From positions 1 to 57,180 of the forward strand of contig CADBJU010000006.1 of assembly GCA_902795045.1 (NCBI GenBank): a stretch of 57,180 nt of DNA, read 5' to 3'. The notes under the pieces were generated by a model. That model was not told where the DNA came from, searched no databases, and saw only the letters and a program-made list of their open reading frames with translations. The DNA is from Oscillospiraceae bacterium (GTDB lineage Bacteria; Bacillota; Clostridia; Oscillospirales; Oscillospiraceae). Shown in pieces: positions 8,694 through 15,991 of this stretch (the first letter of the stretch is position 1; each line of letters opens with the position of its first letter). The translations under genes were made by a program, and so were the position numbers.

Positions 8694-9218
8694 TCAGGGA
8701 TTGATCATAAGGACGATGGGCCGCACATGGTCGACAGTGATGACCGCCTCCACCAGATCTTCCTTCTGCAGGGGCGAATTCACCTTGACGGTGACATAGT
8801 AGTTGTAATCTGCTTTGGCAACCTCGTTAAAGACCCAGTCGCTCTCGATGATATTCGACATTTCCTCCTGGGAATGGGGCTTGTCCGAGACGCCGACCAC
8901 CTTGCCCCGAAGAATGCCGCCGTTGGGCTGGGTAACACGCACGTCATCCCCCTGATCTGTCTCATATGTCTGCATCTGCTGGGGCGTCAGGAAGAGGATA
9001 CACTCGTTCCCCGTGTTCGGGGCAAAGCCTTTGCACGACACCGTGACAGGCAGCTTGCCGGCAAAGGCCCAGATCAGAAAGGACAGCACCAGGATCAGCA
9101 CCGCCACGAGCGTCATCCACGGCATGAGGCGCGTTGCGCTTACATAGGGGCCGGTCTTGGTCTGCCGACTCAGCTGATCCATGCTCTCTCTGCGAAACAG
9201 GTTTTCACTATTTGCCAT
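8694..9218 (-). CDS. Short HlyD-like secretion adaptor
   Basis: 174-aa membrane-anchored protein. The N-terminus (ENLFRRESMDQLSRQ) resembles that of NHLP-system HlyD proteins; one membrane helix follows at about 33-54 (TLVAVLILVLSFLIWAFAG). A small extracellular beta-rich domain has GDDVRVTQPNGGILRGKVVG, like the lipoyl/barrel portion of HlyD adaptors. The long coiled-coil hairpin of ordinary HlyD proteins is absent, so this is a minimal version. AGGAGAGG precedes the ATG. It lies 18 nt from both neighbours in the export operon, so a role connecting the two ABC subunits to export across the Gram-positive wall is likely. The function is by family and context only. Confidence 0.75.
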   Translation of the reverse strand: MANSENLFRRESMDQLSRQTKTGPYVSATRLMPWMTLVAVLILVLSFLIWAFAGKLPVTVSCKGFAPNTGNECILFLTPQQMQTYETDQGDDVRVTQPNGGILRGKVVGVSDKPHSQEEMSNIIESDWVFNEVAKADYNYYVTVKVNSPLQKEDLVEAVITVDHVRPIVLMINP

Positions 9219-9236
9219 CGTAAGCCTCTCCTCTTA

Positions 9237-11168
9237 TCAGGCCGAGGCGGGAAGCGCCAGGGATATGCAGCGCCCGCCCAGCTTTGCCAGAACATTCAGC
9301 GCGGTGAGCTTTTCCACCGAGGCAAGGATCTCCTCGCCGCTCGCTTCCCCGCCCAGGGCGCTGAGAAGCTGCTTTTCCGTCTTCACCTCGTCGCAGGCGA
9401 GGTATACCGCCCTGTCCACCCCGGTCAGGAGGATGAAGGGCTGCACCATGCAGGGCCGCGAGTCCAGCAGCAGAAGCCCACTTTCGGTCTCGGCCATCAC
9501 AAGGCCGCGCTTTTCCCCGGACGCCGCGTTCCTTTTCCATTCATACACCGCCGTGTAGAGCCGGTTATACCAGGGCTGCATATGCTCCAGCGACGCCTGA
9601 AAAGCGCCGCCCGTCAGGCGGTAGTACATGCACATGCTCTCGACCCGGTCGTCGTTGTCGCCGTAGATGCAGCGGTATATCTCATACGGTTCGAGCTCCA
9701 GGCCGTACTGCGCCGGGTTTTCGAGGTAACGCGAATAGCGCTGGAACATGATCGGGAAGGTGCCCGTCGGCGGATGGAAGTGCACGAGCTTCGGGATGAG
9801 CTCGATCATCTCCTCGTAGTCCTCCTCCCGCTCGCCCGGCATGGCTATCAGCAGGTTCCAGGAAAGCCCCAGATTGTGCTTGCGGCAGTATTTCAGAAAG
9901 GCCACGTGGGAGGCGGCGTTGTTGCCCTTGTTCATCAGCTCCAGCAGGTGGTCGTTCAGGCTCTCGATGCCGGGCTGCACGATGCAGAAGCCCGCCTTCA
10001 CAAGCCGCTCGATGTCCCGCTCCTTCAGGTTCGTCTTGACCTCGCCGACGAGCTGCAGCTTCTCTCCGCTCTCAGCGAGCATGGGCAGGAGCTTTTCCAT
10101 CGCGTCAAAGCTCAGGATATTGTCCGTGAGCTGGATGAGCTGGTTATCGTATTTGCGGCTGAGCGCCAGGATCTCCTCATACAGGCGCCCGGCGCTCTTG
10201 TAGCGGTAGACGTTTTTGCGCCCATTCAGGCCGCAGAAGCTGCACGGGTGCTTCTGCCCCCACCAGCAGCCGCGCGAGCCCTCCAGGTACAGGGCGTAGT
10301 TTGCGCCCGACAGATAGAGCAGCTGCTTGTTTTCCTCGACAAACTCCGAGCCGAACATGGGCGGGCCGTACTCCCCCGCCTGCTCGCGCTCCCAGGCGTC
10401 GATAAAGTCGGAATAATCGGGATAGCAGACCCGGTTCATATCCTGCGTCATGCGGTGCGGGATCGGGTCGGGGATCTCCTCCCCGTGCCGGATCACGCCG
10501 TAGGGCATGGGGCCGGGCACGGCGCCCATGGCGATGCGGCAGACCTCGGCAAACACCTCGTCCCCCTCGCCGAAGAAGACGTAGTCCACGCTCGGATAAT
10601 GGCGCAGCACCGCCGCTCCCGCCTCGCCGGACACGTTGGTGCCGCCGAGGATCGTGGCGATCTCCGGCGCAAGCTCCTTGACGCGCCGGATGACGGCGAG
10701 CGCGCCGTTATTCTGCGAAAAGATGGTGCTGACCGCGAGCACGCCGGGCCGGGCCCGCACGATCTCCTGCGCAAGTTCCTCCACGCACTGCCGGGCCTTT
10801 TCCCTGGCATCGGCGATCAGCGCAAGCAGTTCCTCCACGGGATAGACCGGGTACTCCCGGCACACAAGCCGGGCAAAGGTCTCATCGTCGTATGTGTTTT
10901 CCGCGTCGGTCATGTGGGCGAAGAGGTACTCCTGCAGGCCTCCCGTATAGGGGATGGCGTCGATCTTCCTCGCGGTCTCGATGCCGAGCAGATGAGACAG
11001 GCGAAACATCGGGTAGAGGACGCGCGAGCGCATCCCCGCCTCGTTCAGGCACTGCCGGAAGATCGACAGCGCGATCGACGGGCGCGGCGGAAAATCGTAT
11101 GGCGGGGACAGCAGGACGACGTCAAGCCGCTCTTCTTCGCTGGGGTTCTTGTGCAGTTCGGAACTCAT
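9237..11168 (-). CDS. B12-binding radical SAM RiPP maturase (rSAM_ocin_1 / C-methyltransferase family)
   Basis: 643 aa from ATG 11168, which has GGAGGAGAG upstream (the frame is open further 5' but through the terminator hairpin). Residues about 15-210 form a cobalamin-binding-like Rossmann domain (VVLLSPPYDFPPRPSI; later GVLAVSTIF, ILGGTNVSGE and YVFFGEGDEVF). The radical SAM core follows, with a CX7CX2C cluster motif at Cys301, Cys309 and Cys312 (GSRGCWWGQKHPCSFCGLNG). The spacing and the CWWG...FCGLNG signature are those of the RiPP maturation radical SAM protein 1 family, whose members are proposed or shown to C-methylate peptide carbons. A C-terminal extension of about 150 residues may bind the leader (inference). 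It is the second gene of the minus arm, after the precursor. Expected role: methylation of unactivated carbons in the core peptide; other radical chemistry cannot be excluded. Confidence 0.9.
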   Translation of the reverse strand: MSSELHKNPSEEERLDVVLLSPPYDFPPRPSIALSIFRQCLNEAGMRSRVLYPMFRLSHLLGIETARKIDAIPYTGGLQEYLFAHMTDAENTYDDETFARLVCREYPVYPVEELLALIADAREKARQCVEELAQEIVRARPGVLAVSTIFSQNNGALAVIRRVKELAPEIATILGGTNVSGEAGAAVLRHYPSVDYVFFGEGDEVFAEVCRIAMGAVPGPMPYGVIRHGEEIPDPIPHRMTQDMNRVCYPDYSDFIDAWEREQAGEYGPPMFGSEFVEENKQLLYLSGANYALYLEGSRGCWWGQKHPCSFCGLNGRKNVYRYKSAGRLYEEILALSRKYDNQLIQLTDNILSFDAMEKLLPMLAESGEKLQLVGEVKTNLKERDIERLVKAGFCIVQPGIESLNDHLLELMNKGNNAASHVAFLKYCRKHNLGLSWNLLIAMPGEREEDYEEMIELIPKLVHFHPPTGTFPIMFQRYSRYLENPAQYGLELEPYEIYRCIYGDNDDRVESMCMYYRLTGGAFQASLEHMQPWYNRLYTAVYEWKRNAASGEKRGLVMAETESGLLLLDSRPCMVQPFILLTGVDRAVYLACDEVKTEKQLLSALGGEASGEEILASVEKLTALNVLAKLGGRCISLALPASA

Positions 11169-11230
11169 AGGACACTCTCCTCCCGGATATGAGGCAATAC
11201 CGCAGTCGTATTGTGCGGTGCTCCCTAAAG

Positions 11231-11287
11231 CAAAACCGGCAGCCGAAACCCGGCTGCCGGCAGTTGCGGGCAGGCTGCTTCCTGCCC
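11231..11287 (-). terminator. Leaky terminator between precursor and maturation genes
   Basis: Reading the minus strand after the precursor stop: first a GGCAGG/CCTGCC hairpin (11268-11287), then a perfect 10-bp stem CCGGCAGCCG / CGGCTGCCGG (11236-11260, 5-nt loop) followed by TTTTG. It would cap most precursor transcripts while letting some read through into the enzymes and exporters, a common stoichiometry device in RiPP operons (inference). Confidence 0.75.
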
Positions 11288-11300
11288 GGTGGACGAACAA

Positions 11301-11585
11301 TCAGCAGGTAGCGAGGGAAGAAACGGAAATGGTAACGCCCGCAGCAGGAACGATGGTGGCGACAGTGGGGGTGGTGCCGCCGGCGACCTCGTCGAGCTGG
11401 CTCTTGTCGAGCTTGCCCTCGGCAGCGTTGGCGTTGACGAAGGCCTTGAGCTCATCGACGGTGGCCTCGATGCCCAGCTCCTTCAGAACGGTCTCCAGGG
11501 GCTTGCCGCTCTTGGCAGCCTCGGCAACCTTTGCCTGCAGTTCGCTGTTGTTCGCAGCTTTTTCATAGAATTCTTTCAGTGTCAT
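11301..11585 (-). CDS. Nif11-leader RiPP precursor peptide
   Basis: 94-aa precursor peptide. Residues 1-70 are a Nif11-type leader (MTLKEFYEKAANNSELQAKV at the start, LKELGIEATVDELKAFVNA in the middle) ending with the double-glycine site LDEVAGG. Residues 71-94 are the core: it begins TTPTVATIVP and ends ISVSSLATC, with 6 Thr, 3 Ser, 2 Pro and a single Cys as the last residue. The ATG at 11585 has AAGGAG at good spacing; the longer in-frame start at 11624 lies upstream of that site and is rejected. A consensus promoter precedes it. The C39 exporter should cut after GG, LanM should dehydrate Ser/Thr, and the rSAM enzyme should modify carbons. With one Cys at most one thioether ring could form. 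The chemistry is inferred. Confidence 0.92.
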   Translation of the reverse strand: MTLKEFYEKAANNSELQAKVAEAAKSGKPLETVLKELGIEATVDELKAFVNANAAEGKLDKSQLDEVAGGTTPTVATIVPAAGVTISVSSLATC

Positions 11586-11677
11586 TGTATATGATCTCCT
11601 TTCCTCGGCCTGAGCCGAAATCAACTGTTTATCCGCCCTGAAAAAGCAGGGTTTGCTTCCTTCAATTACCGACTCCG

Positions 11678-11706
11678 ATTATAGCATTGCGTTTTTCCTC
11701 TGTCAA
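11678..11706 (-). promoter_or_regulatory. Consensus sigma-A promoter of the precursor/export operon
   Basis: On the minus strand: TTGACA (11701-11706), 17-bp spacer, TATAAT (11678-11683). Both hexamers match consensus exactly, predicting strong, possibly constitutive, transcription of the precursor. Confidence 0.85.
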
Positions 11707-11764
11707 TAATTACTTACTTTATGTTAAATAATCTTAATAAAAACACAAAAATGAACTGGAAATC

Positions 11765-11793
11765 TTGCGGTGAGCGTGTAAAAATGCTATAGT
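11765..11793 (+). promoter_or_regulatory. Promoter of the flavoprotein-LanM arm
   Basis: TTGCGG (11765-11770), 17-bp spacer, TATAGT (11788-11793). It is weaker than the divergent precursor promoter, fitting a catalytic rather than a substrate gene. The predicted start leaves a ~40-nt leader with GGAGGG. Confidence 0.65.
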
Positions 11794-11841
11794 GCCGTTG
11801 TGAATAAAAACTTACTCTGAAAAAACACGGAGGGATGCGAT

Positions 11842-12594
11842 ATGAAAATACTGGCGCTTGTATTCGCCTCGCGCCGGGAGGGCAAGTCTGTGACCCTGCA
11901 GGTGACGGAGGAGCTCTGCGGCCTGCTCCACGCGCGAAGCGCTGGGGCGGAGCTTGAGATCGTCACCATGAGCGAGCTGCCCGTGCTGTCCTGCGTCGGC
12001 TGCAAAACCTGCTTTCAGGAGGGCTTCTGCCCCCAGGACGGGGCGGACGGCATGGCCGCGCTCCGGCAAAAGCTCCGGGACTGCGACGCCTTGATCGCCG
12101 CGACGCCCGTATACATGTACTCGGTCAGCGGCTGGTGCAAGAATTTTCTGGACCGCTGCGCCCGCTGGTGCCATGTGTTCGAGCTGCTCGGAAAGCCCTG
12201 CGTGGCGCTCAGCGTGACCGGCCAGACCGGCGCGGCGCGCGCCTGCGACTATCTCTCCGAGTGTCTGGAGACCATGGGCTGCTGCGTCGCGGCGCGGCTT
12301 CCCATGCAGCGGCAGGGCGAGGGTCTTCTGGTCGGGAGCGAGGAAGCGCAGGCTGCCTTGTCGGAGGCCGCCGGGAAACTCCTGGACGCGGTCAGGCAGC
12401 CCGAAAACTATCTCTCCGAGCTTGCCGAGGCCCAATTTCAGACCCTGCTGAGAAGCTTCCGCAGTATTGAAACCTTCCGCACCCTCATGGGCCGGCGCTG
12501 CCCCGATGAGGTGGACACCTTCCGGCAGCGCGGCCTGATGAACTGCGCCTCCCTGCGCGAGGCGCTGCTGAAGAAAGGAGGGTCGGCCACATGA
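11842..12594 (+). CDS. Iron-sulfur flavoprotein / NADPH-dependent FMN reductase-like
   Basis: 250-aa flavodoxin-fold oxidoreductase. It starts KILALVFASRREGKSVTLQV, where the loop after the first strand binds FMN phosphate. The compact cysteine motif CVGCKTCFQEGFC (about residues 52-64) is CX2CX2CX5C, as in iron-sulfur flavoproteins. ATPVYMYSVSGWCKNFLDR (about 92-110) is the second flavin-binding loop. GGAGGG precedes the ATG, and the stop overlaps lanM as ATGA, so the two proteins are translationally coupled. In lanthipeptide pathways, flavin-dependent LanJ-type reductases hydrogenate dehydroalanine and dehydrobutyrine to D-amino acids; a similar role here is a context-based hypothesis. Alternatives are redox support for the radical SAM enzyme or a general quinone/FMN reductase. 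Confidence 0.85.
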   Translation: MKILALVFASRREGKSVTLQVTEELCGLLHARSAGAELEIVTMSELPVLSCVGCKTCFQEGFCPQDGADGMAALRQKLRDCDALIAATPVYMYSVSGWCKNFLDRCARWCHVFELLGKPCVALSVTGQTGAARACDYLSECLETMGCCVAARLPMQRQGEGLLVGSEEAQAALSEAAGKLLDAVRQPENYLSELAEAQFQTLLRSFRSIETFRTLMGRRCPDEVDTFRQRGLMNCASLREALLKKGGSAT

Positions 12595-15350
12595 GCAGGA
12601 CCCCTGAGAACACGGAAAACAGGCAGGCCCCTGAAGGACAGGCAGGGGATCTTTTCGATTTTCTTCGCCCCATGGCGGAGGACGAGGTGCGCGCGATCTC
12701 GCGGCTGCCGGATCTCCCGATGCGGGAAGCAGCTATGCTCGGGCAGGATCTCCTGTTCCGCCGTCTGAAGGATCTCGCGGAGCCGACTGTGCAGGCGGCG
12801 TTGGAGGAAGCTCTTTGCCGCATCAACCCCGCCGTCCAGCTTTCGCCGCATTTTGCTTCAGACAGCGACCGTGCGCAGGCCCACGCCCAGACGCTTCAAC
12901 GCCTGTCGGCTCCCGGTGGGAATCCCTTTGAGCACTATCCTCTTCTCAAGCAGGACGCCAGCCGTGTCTGCGCAAACTTCCGCGCGTTTTTTACGACCTT
13001 CCTGCGCCGCGTGAGCGAATACGCTGGACAGATCGAGCGGGAGCTGCTGGAGGGCCGCAGCTTGGGCAGGCTCCTCTCACTCGGCGCCTCCGGGGCTGAC
13101 ATGCATCTTCACGGTCAGTGCGCCATGCGCGTTGTGTGTGAGGGCGGTGTGTTTTATTACAAACCCCGCGACAGCCGGCTCGATCTTCTCTATCTTCGGA
13201 TCGTGAAACGCTTCTGTTCTGAAGAAACCCTTGCGCCGCGCGCTGTGTGTGGCGAAGGTTTTGCCTTTATTGAATCCATGAAGACCGCGCCGGTACATAG
13301 CCTTGAGGATATTGCGCGGTATTACCGGCACTTCGGCGCGCTGACGGCGTTGTTCCGCTTCCTCGGCAGCTCCGACATGCATTTCGAAAACATCCTTGCC
13401 TGCGGCGTCTATCCGACCGCCATTGACATGGAAACGCTTTTTACGCCCGCCGCGGACCCTTATCAGGGCTGTGAAATCAGCTCGGTCGAAGAGATGAACG
13501 CGGTATGGAGGGACTTGATGTTTTCCGCGCAGAACACGCTGGTGTTCCCCATGATGCTGCAGGGCAAGGCGCAGATCAGCCCTCTGCTGCGCGGCGGGAC
13601 GGAGACCGCAAATTGTCTTCCGGTTCTGGAGGGGCGGCAGATTCCCATTTACGGATATGAGGACAGCTTCATGCAGGGCTTTGCGCGCATGTATGACCGC
13701 CTGCTTTCTCGGCGCGGCGAGCTTGCGGGAATGGTGCGTGAGGCGGAAAGCATGAGCGCCCGCTTTGTCCTGCGGGCCTCGGCCTATTACGCATTGACGC
13801 TGCACGAGCTGCATTCCCCCGCGGGCTGCGCCTCAAGCGAGGCGCGTGAAAAGATTCTGGCAGACCTGAACAGGCACTTTGAAAAAGCGCCGGAATATCT
13901 GCCGGTGGTACAATGGGAACGCGCCTGTCTTGAGGAGGGCGACATCCCCTATTTTTCATTCCGCGCCGGTCATGGCAGCCTGTATGGGGACTCGCGGGGC
14001 GAGATTCTGATGGACGATTACTTCCACATGACGGCCACCGAGCACTGCTTCCAAACGCTGGAGCATTCCGGACCGGAGGAGAAGCGTTTTGAGCTGGATT
14101 ACATTCGGCGGCGTCTTTATCAGGGACCTGATTATTCGTCTGCGCCGCAGGCTGTGCTGCCCGAGACGGAGCCGCTTCCGCTCTCTGCCGATCAGGCCCG
14201 CGCCGAGGCGCGCAGAATCCTCGGAGACATGGAGAATATGGCCTTGAAGCTGACCGACGGTAGCCGGATTCTGCTGAGTGCGGATCATCATCTTGTCCCG
14301 ACCCATCACCCAAATTTCGAACGGGGTCTGCCCGGCATGAGCGTTTTTTTTGACCGCGCCGTGAAGACCGCCGCCCTCGGCTGTGAAGCGCAGGCGCTGC
14401 GTCTTCTCGAGGATACGAAGGAAGATCTTCTGCGATCGAGAAGAACCTATCGTCAAATGAGCGAAACTTTCCGCGCCGTTCTGCATCCGGGCCTGCGCAA
14501 GGGTGTGGGAGGACTGCTGCTTTCCCCCTGCATGGACGCGGCGGGAATTGAAGACATCATAGAAAGCTTAAAGCTGACAAGCCGGAGCTTTGATGAAGAG
14601 AACGCCGGCCTATACGCCGGGATCGGCGGGCTTCTTCTCGGCTGCATTGCGGCGGCAGAGCGAGTCGGGTATGAGGGAGCGCCAAAGTCGCTCCTGCAGC
14701 TCATCGAGCGCCTGAATCCTCTCGTGATTGCGCGGGTGGATAAGCCTGGTCAGGTTTCCGGACTCGGAAAGGGCATGTCAGGCACAGGTCTTGCACTGGT
14801 ACAGAGCTTCCGTCTCACCGGCAATGCGGATTGCCTGAAAGCTGCGGAAAAAGCGTTCCGGTTTGAGAACGCGCAGTATCGCAAGCTGCTGGACGGCTGG
14901 CCGAATTATGAGAAGTCATCCTTTCCTGTCATCCGCGGCGAGGGACTGGAGGCCGGTGCGCCGGGAATCGCCTTTGCCGCGGCTTTGTGCGAAGAGACTG
15001 TGCCCGCCGCTACCGAGCTTGTGGACAGGGCCCTTGCGTGTACGCTTTCGCTGCCGTTTCTTGAAACGGATGATCTGGCCTGCGGCAACGCGGGCATCGC
15101 CCTGGCGCTGACCGCGGCAGCCAGCCGCCGGGAAAGCCCGGCCCTTCTGCGTGCGGCGGGCGTGCGGCTTGCCCGGTCTGCCAGCAGGGCGCAGCGGGAC
15201 GGCGGCTATCGCTCTCTCCCGCTGCGCTTGCGCAACGTCCCCGATCCTTCCTTCTGGCGCGGCATCGCCGGCATCGCTTACGCCATGCTGGTCTATGCGG
15301 ACGCGCTGGAATCTCCGACTCTGCATGCTTATCCTGTTTTTTATTGCTGA
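12591..15350 (+). CDS. LanM-type (class II) lanthipeptide synthetase with degenerate cyclase
   Basis: 919 aa, full length for LanM. The N-terminal dehydratase keeps the kinase-like residues: Asp170/His172 (GADMHLHG), Lys191 (YYKPRD), Asp262/His264/Asn267 (SDMHFEN) and Asp279/Glu281 (IDMETLF). In the elimination motif Arg391 is present, but the usual Thr is Ser397 (RFVLRAS). The C-terminal LanC-like domain keeps the fold (LYAGIGGLLLG, GAPGIAFA, CGNAGI, FWRGIAGIAYA) but has lost its chemistry: the WCxGAPG cysteine is Glu787, the CCG pair is Ala830-Cys831, and the HG histidine is Lys727. Only one of three zinc ligands remains. Expected activity: phosphorylation and elimination of core Ser/Thr without enzyme-driven thioether closure. 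It overlaps the flavoprotein gene by 4 nt. Family assignment is strong; the cyclase loss is read directly from the codons. Confidence 0.93.
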   Translation: MSRTPENTENRQAPEGQAGDLFDFLRPMAEDEVRAISRLPDLPMREAAMLGQDLLFRRLKDLAEPTVQAALEEALCRINPAVQLSPHFASDSDRAQAHAQTLQRLSAPGGNPFEHYPLLKQDASRVCANFRAFFTTFLRRVSEYAGQIERELLEGRSLGRLLSLGASGADMHLHGQCAMRVVCEGGVFYYKPRDSRLDLLYLRIVKRFCSEETLAPRAVCGEGFAFIESMKTAPVHSLEDIARYYRHFGALTALFRFLGSSDMHFENILACGVYPTAIDMETLFTPAADPYQGCEISSVEEMNAVWRDLMFSAQNTLVFPMMLQGKAQISPLLRGGTETANCLPVLEGRQIPIYGYEDSFMQGFARMYDRLLSRRGELAGMVREAESMSARFVLRASAYYALTLHELHSPAGCASSEAREKILADLNRHFEKAPEYLPVVQWERACLEEGDIPYFSFRAGHGSLYGDSRGEILMDDYFHMTATEHCFQTLEHSGPEEKRFELDYIRRRLYQGPDYSSAPQAVLPETEPLPLSADQARAEARRILGDMENMALKLTDGSRILLSADHHLVPTHHPNFERGLPGMSVFFDRAVKTAALGCEAQALRLLEDTKEDLLRSRRTYRQMSETFRAVLHPGLRKGVGGLLLSPCMDAAGIEDIIESLKLTSRSFDEENAGLYAGIGGLLLGCIAAAERVGYEGAPKSLLQLIERLNPLVIARVDKPGQVSGLGKGMSGTGLALVQSFRLTGNADCLKAAEKAFRFENAQYRKLLDGWPNYEKSSFPVIRGEGLEAGAPGIAFAAALCEETVPAATELVDRALACTLSLPFLETDDLACGNAGIALALTAAASRRESPALLRAAGVRLARSASRAQRDGGYRSLPLRLRNVPDPSFWRGIAGIAYAMLVYADALESPTLHAYPVFYC

Positions 15351-15374
15351 AGTTTTCCCATCGCATCGTTATTA

Positions 15375-15408
15375 CAGGCAGCCGCTACCGGTGGCTGCCT
15401 GTTGCTTT
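15375..15408 (+). terminator. Terminator after lanM
   Basis: CAGGCAGCC (15375-15383) pairs with GGCTGCCTG (15393-15401), followed by TTGCTTTG. It sits 25 nt past the lanM stop. Confidence 0.7.
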
Positions 15409-15419
15409 GTCGTTGGACT

Positions 15420-15791
15420 TCAGCAGTAAATGAACTCGTCCGATACGATCTCTTCTGCACGGTTCCTGATGTTGTTCATGCGCCGGACCCACTCCATCTG
15501 GTTCTCATCCTTGAGCTGTTCTGTGACGCCTTCTGTCCTGGCCATTTGCGTAATCAGGACGTCAAGCTGGCCGCTGGCCTGAGCATCAATTTCCCGCAAG
15601 TAATCATACAGTTTGCCGGTGGTGAGAAGATTGGTAAACGTGACGCGGCGGTTTCGTTTCAGCCATCGCAGATGCCGCTGGCCCCAAATTCCGACAACTG
15701 GCTTCTCATCATCTTCCCCAGCGATCACATAGTAATCACCCTGCAGCTCATATTGCAAACTTGTTCTTTCATCTGTCTTGTATTGGTTCAT
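15420..15791 (-). CDS. tnpV: Transposon-encoded protein TnpV
   Basis: 123-aa accessory protein of clostridial transposable elements. The family pattern is clear: VGIWGQRHLRWLKRNRRVTF, LLTTGKLYDYLREIDAQA, EGVTEQLKDENQMEWVRRM and NNIRNRAEEIVSDEFIYC, over the family's usual length. The biochemical role of TnpV is not established. AAGGAG precedes the ATG, and the gene follows a 48-aa gene by 10 nt, so they form a pair. It is convergent with lanM and marks the right side of the RiPP cluster as mobile DNA. Confidence 0.88.
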   Translation of the reverse strand: MNQYKTDERTSLQYELQGDYYVIAGEDDEKPVVGIWGQRHLRWLKRNRRVTFTNLLTTGKLYDYLREIDAQASGQLDVLITQMARTEGVTEQLKDENQMEWVRRMNNIRNRAEEIVSDEFIYC

Positions 15792-15801
15792 AGTACACTC
15801 C

Positions 15802-15948
15802 TTATCCCGCCATTTTCAAGATGATCTCATCAACTGTATCGGTGTATCTGCCCTGGGCGATCAGCTTGCTGCGCATTTCGTTCAGCGCCAGCAGCATCAC
15901 CCGCCATTCGGTATCGGTCAGATACAGATATCTTTTCGTTGTTCTCAT
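15802..15948 (-). CDS. 48-aa protein upstream of tnpV
   Basis: Small protein starting MRTTKRYLYLTDTEWRVMLL and ending TVDEIILKMAG, with a helical, charged middle (NEMRSKLIAQGRYTD). An excellent ribosome site (AAAGGAGGTCG) precedes the ATG at 15948, and it is spaced 10 nt from tnpV, so the pair is probably co-transcribed. No catalytic motif or membrane segment is seen. The TDTEWRVM and TVDEII pattern hints at a small helical DNA- or protein-binding unit; the function is unknown. Confidence 0.75.
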   Translation of the reverse strand: MRTTKRYLYLTDTEWRVMLLALNEMRSKLIAQGRYTDTVDEIILKMAG

Positions 15949-15991
15949 ATCGTTCGACCTCCTTTGAGTCCATTGTAGAGCAAGGCTTTCA

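Noticed and set aside
8727-11192. 821-codon open frame antisense to the HlyD and radical SAM genes
   Set aside because: Low-complexity His/Arg/Leu-rich product typical of a frame shadowing GC-rich coding DNA; the opposite strand has full motif sets and ribosome sites.
11586-11624. Longer precursor start at 11624
   Set aside because: The 13 extra residues would be translated through the AAGGAG site that serves ATG 11585, and they do not resemble Nif11 leaders.
12591-15350. LanM suspected to be C-terminally truncated
   Set aside because: The SFWRGIAGIAYAML segment and short tail match a normal LanM end; the length is in family range. The defect is in key residues, not in length.
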